DNA from: Brugia malayi
Taxonomy: Eukaryota; Nematoda; Chromadorea; Rhabditida; Onchocercidae
Direction of reading: 5' to 3'
Length of the DNA stretch: 26,024 bases
Assembly: GCF_000002995.4 (NCBI RefSeq)
Contig: NW_025062341.1
Coordinates: forward strand, 1 to 26,024
Position 1 is the first letter of the stretch. Every line of letters starts with the position of its first letter. The notes beneath the pieces are model-generated. The model was not told the origin of the DNA, searched no databases, and worked only from the letters and a program-made list of their open reading frames with translations. The position numbers were made by a program, and so were the translations under genes. Positions 20,179 through 26,024 of the stretch are shown in pieces.

Positions 20179-21590
20179 CTCCCAAAAGGGGAAGAGGAAG
20201 ATGTAACTTTGAGAGAGTGGTTTTGAGGTATGTAGTTAAATGTATGGAGTTTTATGGGTGGGATTTCTTTAGTTTGGAATTGTGTGTGTGGTGATTCTAC
20301 AGAGAGAGTAATGATGGTAGCTTGATTTATATGACAAAAGATTGATTGAACTAATCTAAATTTCCACTTTAGAATGACAAAAATAGTTAATATTGTTACA
20401 ATAATTATACAGGTAAAAATCAATTTCCAATGTGTTACCATATTTTCAAATTCTTCTTCCATCGGTAGAGCAATTTCGTTGAATTTCCTTTCCATTTGTT
20501 CGATAATTTCTTCTCCTTCTTTAGAAATTTCTTGCCAAAAGAGTTCATCCTTCATTTGATGTGGTATTGAATTAATTGTTTTTTGGGTTTGAGTTAGGAT
20601 TTCCAATCCTGCATTAATTCTCTCAATTTCAAACTTACTTATTAAATCTCCTTTGAATTCGATATTTTCGATTGTTGATTGTTCTGATTTGCAAGGAGCC
20701 ACCATCAAATTTCCGTTAATTCTTTTAGCTATCACATCGTTTCTTTGAAGTATTAGTTTCGTGGCAAGAGTAGGATTGCTGATTGATAGCCATTTGATCA
20801 AAAGTAATAAGTTATTTCTGTTTTGGCAACTTCTCTGCTGTGTTTCTTTGAGTTGTTGAAGGAATTCTTGTCTTAGTGAATCAGAAAGGTATTGAAGTTT
20901 TACGTTTTCAGGATCGTACTTTCTATCCGGAGACTTTTCCATCATCAATAGTTTATTTGTTACTCTTCGTTTGAATTTTGTAGTAGAGTTCGAGTCATCT
21001 TCAACGACTAGTTCAATAACTATATCGCCCTGCATTAAAATTGGAGAGGTGAATCTACAATTTTTGGTATTTAATACAGGGGGGTTTATATCAATTATAA
21101 GCGATGCTTGTATCTCATCGATGATGAAGTGGTGGTTATACTTTGTAACCTTGAATCTTCCGATCTTTCGATATAAACAATGATTGGTCGTATCATTACT
21201 ATTCCATATGATAATGCTAGTATTGTATTCACCCTTTTGTGTCGAACAGTCTTTTATATCTTTAAGGTTAGAGACTAACCCTCTTCCATCGTAGAGGAGA
21301 ATTTCTCCTTGAGTTAATATGAAGTTTGACGTTGATTGACAGTTAACTCCTAATCATCCATAGGAGTATTGTATTTCCTTATTCGTTATTCATTGATTAG
21401 GAGAAGATTGAATCAGTCCAATTCCGTTCATTTGTTTTCGAACATATAAATATCTGCAGAATTGTGAGGAAGCTGCGGTAGTAGAAGTATGGTCTGATAC
21501 TACCGATAGTGATATTCTGAGAAAAGCTTTTGTACATACAGTCCGTGTAATGTTGCTACATTTTATAGCTAGTTTCTTACATGGGTGCGT
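20142..21590 (-). pseudogene. Env-like membrane glycoprotein of a BEL/Pao element
   Basis: A frame follows the pol end and reaches into the LTR. 20142-21035 gives 297 codons from its first ATG, but the same frame is open further upstream to about 21350, with cysteines and N-x-S/T sites typical of a secreted ectodomain. Upstream of that are two in-frame stops near 21350 and 21395, and a frameshift near 21585, joining back to the pol-env frame at 21569-22144. Residues 204-223 of the 297-codon part (WKLIFTCIIIVTILTIFVIL) are a clear transmembrane helix, preceded by charged helix-forming sequence and followed by a tail of about 74 residues. Some nematode Pao elements carry env-like genes; its fold type and whether it ever worked are unknown. 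As it stands it is broken. Confidence 0.7.
20179..20187 (-). promoter_or_regulatory. Polypurine-tract-like end next to the LTR
   Basis: On the - strand TTTTGGGAG ends directly at the TGTCG edge of the LTR. It is short and not purely purine, so it is only a fair match to a polypurine tract, but the position is right. Confidence 0.45.
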
Positions 21591-22225
21591 GTGTACACAT
21601 CCACTTTGTGATATGTAGCATTTTTGTGAATAATTTCTTCACAATTCCATTTTTCAGGAATATTAAAGGGTACTCCAGTAATCCAATTACAGCTATTGTT
21701 AGCTAATACCTGTCTTGGTATTAATGACATCATCGTTATTAATGATAAAGTTTTTATCAAAAGATTAGACTTGTCCTTAGCGTAGATTGTAGTTTGTGAT
21801 TTTTTAGCACTTCTGGTTCGTCGAGCAATGGGTTCTTCTGGTTCATCTTCCACTTTTTCTTCTTTATCTTCAGTAGCATCTATTTCCATAGGATAAAGCA
21901 TATTTATTGATCGATCGATTTGTTTTCCATTCGGTAATTGTATTGTTGCACTCCTTATTTTTCCATCCCATCCTCGATTAATTTTTATTATCCTTGCCAA
22001 TTTCCATACACCACGAGGTATTTCTGGTTCATTTAGTAATACTATCTCATTTTCATGTGGTACTCTTTTTTCTACTATTCTAGGTGATTTTAATTCTCTC
22101 TGTGTGCGTTCTCTAAGACTTGTAAGATATTCTTCTTTCCACAACTTCCAAAAGACATCTAATGTGGTAAGAGTGGAAGTGCAATACTTGACTAGTGTAT
22201 CTTTAGTCTTTATTGTATAAGGGGT
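21569..22225 (-). pseudogene. DUF5641 pol end running into the env-like signal region
   Basis: The 191-codon frame 21569-22144 begins MWKEEYLTSLRERTQ (the entry to DUF5641, in family terms the W..EYL.SLR block). Residues 34-85 are the DUF5641 core with VLLNEPEIPRGVWKLARI. Residues 86-126 are acidic then basic (IARRTRSAKK). Residues 127-148 are hydrophobic (LLIKTLSLITMMSLIP) and resemble a signal peptide, followed by a cysteine- and N-glycosylation-containing start of the env-like part. The frame is the same as that of the integrase and is parted from it by one TAA (22226-22228), so pol and the env N-terminus were probably one polyprotein frame. Confidence 0.82.
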
Positions 22226-22845
22226 TTATTCATCTTGATCACTATCATAATTTATTGGTAGATCTAATGAAACCATAGTTGATATAAAATTAATTGGACG
22301 AATGATTCTGTAGTCGTCAAACCCTACATAAGTTAATGGACGGGTATTAAGGATTCCTTCTATTTCAACTATTAATGTTATTAATTCTCCTTCCTTTAGA
22401 TGTTTTCTTCCTATTGCTCTTCTTAATGCCCTTTTTGTGAGTCCTATAAGTCTTTCATATACACCACCACCCCATGGTGCTCTTGGTATAGTATTTTTCC
22501 ATATCATACCCTTTGTCGCCAAAAAGTTAGCGTTTTCTTTCATAATGATTTTGAATAGCAGTTGAAATTGGCTTGCATTATCGCTTAATATTAATTTTGG
22601 ATATCCACGTCGAGCCATAAATCTTCTTAAAATATGTAAAAAATTCTGGGCAGATAAATTCTCCGCCATTTCTAGATGCATTGCTGTGGTAGTGAAGCAC
22701 GTAAAAAATGCTATCCATCTTTTGACTAGACTAGTATTAGATTAGACTGAAAGAGGACCCATCTAATCTAGGCCAACTTATTCGAAGGTTCTGGATCGCT
22801 TTACTCGTGTTTCTGGTAAACTTGGCATCGCTTGCAGTAGACAAA
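22226..22845 (-). pseudogene. Integrase, BEL/Pao type, with in-frame stops and truncated start
   Basis: The DDE-type core that inserts the element DNA. Going 5' to 3': CKRC zinc-binding end at 22825-22836 (the HH half is missing, replaced by satellite), a frameshift, then VGLD with the first catalytic Asp (22766-22768) followed immediately by a stop, GPL, another stop, and an open frame from 22681. That frame gives AMHLEMAENLSAQNFLHILR, LILSDNASQF (second Asp, residue 34) and PRAPWGGGVYERL (Glu, residue 76). ILNTRPLTY is the typical BEL/Pao block near the end. All three acidic residues survive. The stops and the missing N-terminus make it inactive. Confidence 0.88.
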
Positions 22846-23096
22846 ATGTCATCTACAGATAGGGATATAATAACAGATATAACAATATCACTAGAGGACG
22901 TATCACTAGAAGACATTTTGATTACTTCATGCCACTTCTCTGCAAATGCAACAATATCATTTGAAGACATTTTGATTAATTCATTAACTCACATCATTTC
23001 CCTACAGATATAACAATATAATTAGCAGACATTTTGATTAATTCATTAACTCATACCATTTCTCTGCAGATTTAACAACATCAATAGAAGATATTT

Positions 23097-24000
23097 TGAT
23101 TAATTCATTGACTCATGCCATTTCTCTGCAGATATAACAATATCACTGGAAGATATTCTGATTAATTTTTCGATTTTTTTATGCCACTTCTCTGCAAATA
23201 CAACAATATCATTAGAAGGCATTTTGATTACTTCATTAACTCACATCATTTCTCTACAGATATAACAATATCAATAGAAGACAATTTGATTAATTCATTA
23301 ACTCACATCATTATTCTACCATTTTAACAAGATCATTAGAAGATATTTTGATTAATTCATTAACTCATACCATTTCTCTACAGATATAACAATATCACTA
23401 GAAGGCATTTCGATTATTTCATGCCACTTCTCTGCAAATGCAACAATATCATTTGAAGACATTTTGATTACTTCATTAACTCATACCATTTCTCTGCAGA
23501 TATAACAATATCAATAGAAGACATTTTGATTAATTTATTAACTCACATCATTTTTCTACCATTATAACAATATCATTTGAAGACATTTTGATTAATTCAT
23601 TAACTCACATCATTTCCCTATAGATATAACAATATCACTAGAAGACATTTTGATTACTTCAATAACTCATACCATATCTCCACAGATATAATAATGTCAC
23701 TTGAAGGCATTTTGATTACTTCATGCCACTTCTCTGCAAATGCAACAATATCATTTGAAGACATTTTGATTACTTCATTAACTCACATCATCTCTCTGCA
23801 GATATAACAATATAATTAGCAGACATTTTGATTAATTCATTAACTCATACCATTTCCCTGCAGATTTAACAATATCAATAGAAGATATTTTGATTAATTC
23901 ATTAACTCATGCCATTTCTCTGCAGATATAACAATATCACTGGAAGATATTCTGATTAATTTTTCGATTTTTTTATGCCACTTCTCTGCAAATGCAACAA
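23097..24000 (+). repeat. Rare unit cluster repeated within and between blocks
   Basis: The cluster GGAAGATATTCTGATTAATT followed by TTTCGATTTTTTTATGCCAC occurs at about 23145-23190 and 23940-23985 here and at about 4990-5030 in the left block, with the same neighbouring units (CATTGACTCATGCC or CATTAACTCATGCC just before). Another mark that the two blocks share higher-order segments. Confidence 0.8.
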
Positions 24001-24165
24001 TATCATTTGAAGACATTTTGATTACTTCATTAACTCACATCATTTCCCTATAGATATAACAATATCACTAGAAGGCATTTTGATTACTTTATTAACTCAC
24101 ATCATTTCTCTACAGATATAACAATATCAATAGAAGACAATTTGATTAATTCATTAACTCACATC

Positions 24166-25080
24166 ATTATTCTAACATTTTAACAATATCAATAGAAGAT
24201 ATTTTGATTAATTCATTAATTCATACCATTTCTCTACAGACATAACAACATCATTACAAGACATTTTGATAATTTCATGCCATTTCTCTGCAAATGCAAC
24301 AATATTATTAGAAGGCATTTTGATTATTTCGTTAACTCATACCATTTCTCTACAGATAAAACAATATCACTAGAAGGCATTTTCAATACTTTATTAACTT
24401 ACATCATTTCTCTACAGTTATAACAATATCGCTAGATGATGTTTTGATTAATTCATTAACTCATACCATTTCTCTACAGATATAACAATATCACTAGAAG
24501 ACATTTTGATTACTTCATGCCACTTCTCTGCAAATGCAACAATATCATTTGAAGACATTTTGATTACTTCATTAACTCATACCATTTCTCCACAGATATA
24601 ACAATATCATTAGAAGACATTTTGATTAATTTATTAACTCACATCATTTTTCTACCATTATAACAATATCATTTGAAGACATTTTGATTACTTCATTAAC
24701 TCACATCATTTCTCTGCAGATATAACAATATCATTAGAAGACATTTTGATTAATTCATTAACTCATACCATTATTCTAACATTTTAACAATATCAATAGA
24801 AGATATTTTGATTAATTCATTAATTCATACCATTTCTCTACAGACATAACAACATCATTACAAGACATTTTGATAATTTCATGCCATTTCTCTGCAAATG
24901 CAACAATATTATTAGAAGGCATTTTGATTATTTCGTTAACTCATACCATTTCTCTACAGATAAAACAATATCACTAGAAGGCATTTTCAATACTTTATTA
25001 ACTTACATCATTTCTCTACAGTTATAACAATATCGCTAGATGATGTTTTGATTAATTCATTAACTCATACCATTTCTCTG
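24166..25080 (+). repeat. Higher-order duplication inside the right satellite
   Basis: About 310 bp at 24166-24476 is repeated at 24770-25080 (offset 604 bp), apparently without a difference. It includes rare units: TTCTAACATTTTAACAATAT, CAGACATAACAACATCATTA, ATTTCGTTAACTCATACC and GGCATTTTCAATACTTTATT. The identity suggests recent copying of a five-unit block. Confidence 0.9.
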
Positions 25081-26024
25081 CAGATATAACAATATCACTA
25101 GAAGGCATTTTGATTACTTCATTAACTCACATCATTTCTCTACAGATGTAATAATTTAACAGGAAAACAATTTGATTAATCCATTAACTCATACCATTTC
25201 TCCACAGATATAACAATATCATTAGAAGACATTTCGATTTTTTTATGCCACTTCCCTGCAAATACAACAATATCATTAGAAGGCATTTTGATTACTTCAT
25301 AAACTCACATCATTTCTCTATAGATATAACAATATAATTAGATGACATTTTGATTAATTCATTAACCCTTACCATTTCTCTACAGATTTAACAATATCAT
25401 TAGAAGACATTTTGATTATTTCATTAACTCACATCATTTCTCTGCAGATATAACAATATCATTAGAAGACATTTTGATTATTTCATGCCACTTCTCTGCA
25501 AATGCAACAATATTATTAGAAGACATTTTGATTATTTCATTAACTCACATCATTTCTCTGCAGATATAACAATATCTATAGAAGACATTTCGATTTTTTT
25601 ATGCCACTTCCCTGCAAATACAACAATATCATTAGAAGGCATTTTGATTACTTCATAAACTCACATCATTTCTCTACAGATATAACAATATCATTAGAAG
25701 ACATTTTGATTAATTCATTAACTCACTTACCATTTCTCTACAGATTTAACAATATCATTAGAAGATATTTTGATTATTTCATTAACTCACATCATTTCTC
25801 TACAGATATAACAATATCATTAGAAGACATTTTGATTAATTCATTTACTCACATCATTTCTCTGCAGATATAACAATATCATTAGAAGACATTTTGATTA
25901 TTTCATGCCACTTCCACTTCTCTGCAAATGCAACAATATTATTAGAAGACATTTTGATTATTTCATTAACTCACATCATTTCTCTACAGATATAACAATA
26001 TAATTAGAAGACATTTTGATTAAT

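Larger units (their letters stand above)
18345..22850 (-). mobile_element. BEL/Pao element with env-like gene, permuted around one LTR
   Basis: On the - strand the order is integrase (about 22845-22226), DUF5641 (to about 21880), env-like (to 20142), LTR (20178-19633), primer-binding site (19624-19607), gag (19604-18334). A complete element would read LTR-gag-PR-RT-RH-IN-DUF5641-env-LTR. Here the 3' half comes first, a single LTR serves both halves, and PR-RT-RNase H are absent. Both outer ends, inside pol and just after the gag zinc knuckle, join satellite. The layout fits two head-to-tail copies trimmed by satellite, or a one-LTR circle opened in pol. Frames carry single stops, one frameshift and a 107 bp duplication, so the insert is inactive but younger than the left-hand copy. 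Confidence 0.85.
22852..26024 (+). repeat. Satellite array, right block
   Basis: About 3.2 kb of the same 62/54 bp satellite as at the left edge, same orientation, running off the window. It starts with worn units (GATATAATAACAGATATAAC and CTAGAGGACGTATCACTAGA) just after the integrase fragment, then regular units. The junction carries ATCTACAGATAGGG. The 54 bp variant is common here. Short ORFs in it (such as 25601-25873) are only the repeat translated. Confidence 0.97.

Noticed and set aside
20374..21183. + strand ORFs over the env-like gene
   Set aside because: Antisense shadows; the - strand frame has the transmembrane helix and the right place in the element.
22737..22970. 77-codon - strand ORF across the integrase-satellite joint
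   Set aside because: It starts in satellite and passes through integrase sequence in a frame other than the one with the family motifs; a chance fusion.
25601..25873. 90-codon ORF in the satellite
   Set aside because: It is the satellite translated, with the same peptide (DITISLEDILINS) recurring; no sign of a real gene.

Overview
This is AT-rich eukaryotic DNA, most likely from a nematode. Three things point there: short phase-consistent introns with nematode-type acceptors (TTTTCAG, TTTGCAG, TTTACAG), BEL/Pao retroelements, and a LIN-12/Notch-like reading with a BTB-domain gene next to it. A filarial or other spirurid worm is my guess; the sequence does not prove the species. No rRNA, tRNA, CRISPR array or bacterial-type operon was seen.

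Layout. Positions 1-6507 and about 22852-26024 are one satellite family in the same orientation on both sides. It is built from a ~62 bp unit and a ~54 bp variant, arranged in longer duplicated blocks. Between them lies a ~16.3 kb island. From left to right the island holds: (a) a decayed BEL/Pao element on the + strand (6531 to about 9480), reading gag, protease, partial RT, then DUF5641 after internal deletions and without a 5' LTR; (b) a decayed LIN-12/Notch-like gene on the - strand (about 10712-12874), with signal peptide, EGF modules, two broken LNR modules and a heterodimerisation-domain-like segment, but no ankyrin repeats; (c) a well-formed nine-exon BTB-domain gene on the - strand (14039-17873, 466 codons, every intron phase matching); (d) a small satellite fragment (18236-18345); (e) a second BEL/Pao element on the - strand (about 18345-22850), arranged integrase - DUF5641 - env-like - single LTR - gag.

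The most notable features are three. The right-hand retroelement has its 3' half before its 5' half around one shared LTR, and both outer ends run into satellite, as expected for a trimmed head-to-tail tandem or a one-LTR circle opened inside pol. The Notch-like gene keeps recognisable modules yet is broken in both LNRs, and a 36 bp tandem duplication over its start codon creates an upstream mini-ORF. The two satellite blocks share long near-identical segments across the island, so they belong to one array.

Only the BTB gene looks intact. The retroelement frames carry stops, frameshifts and deletions and are described as remnants. All domain calls come from reading translations by eye; no database search was possible.
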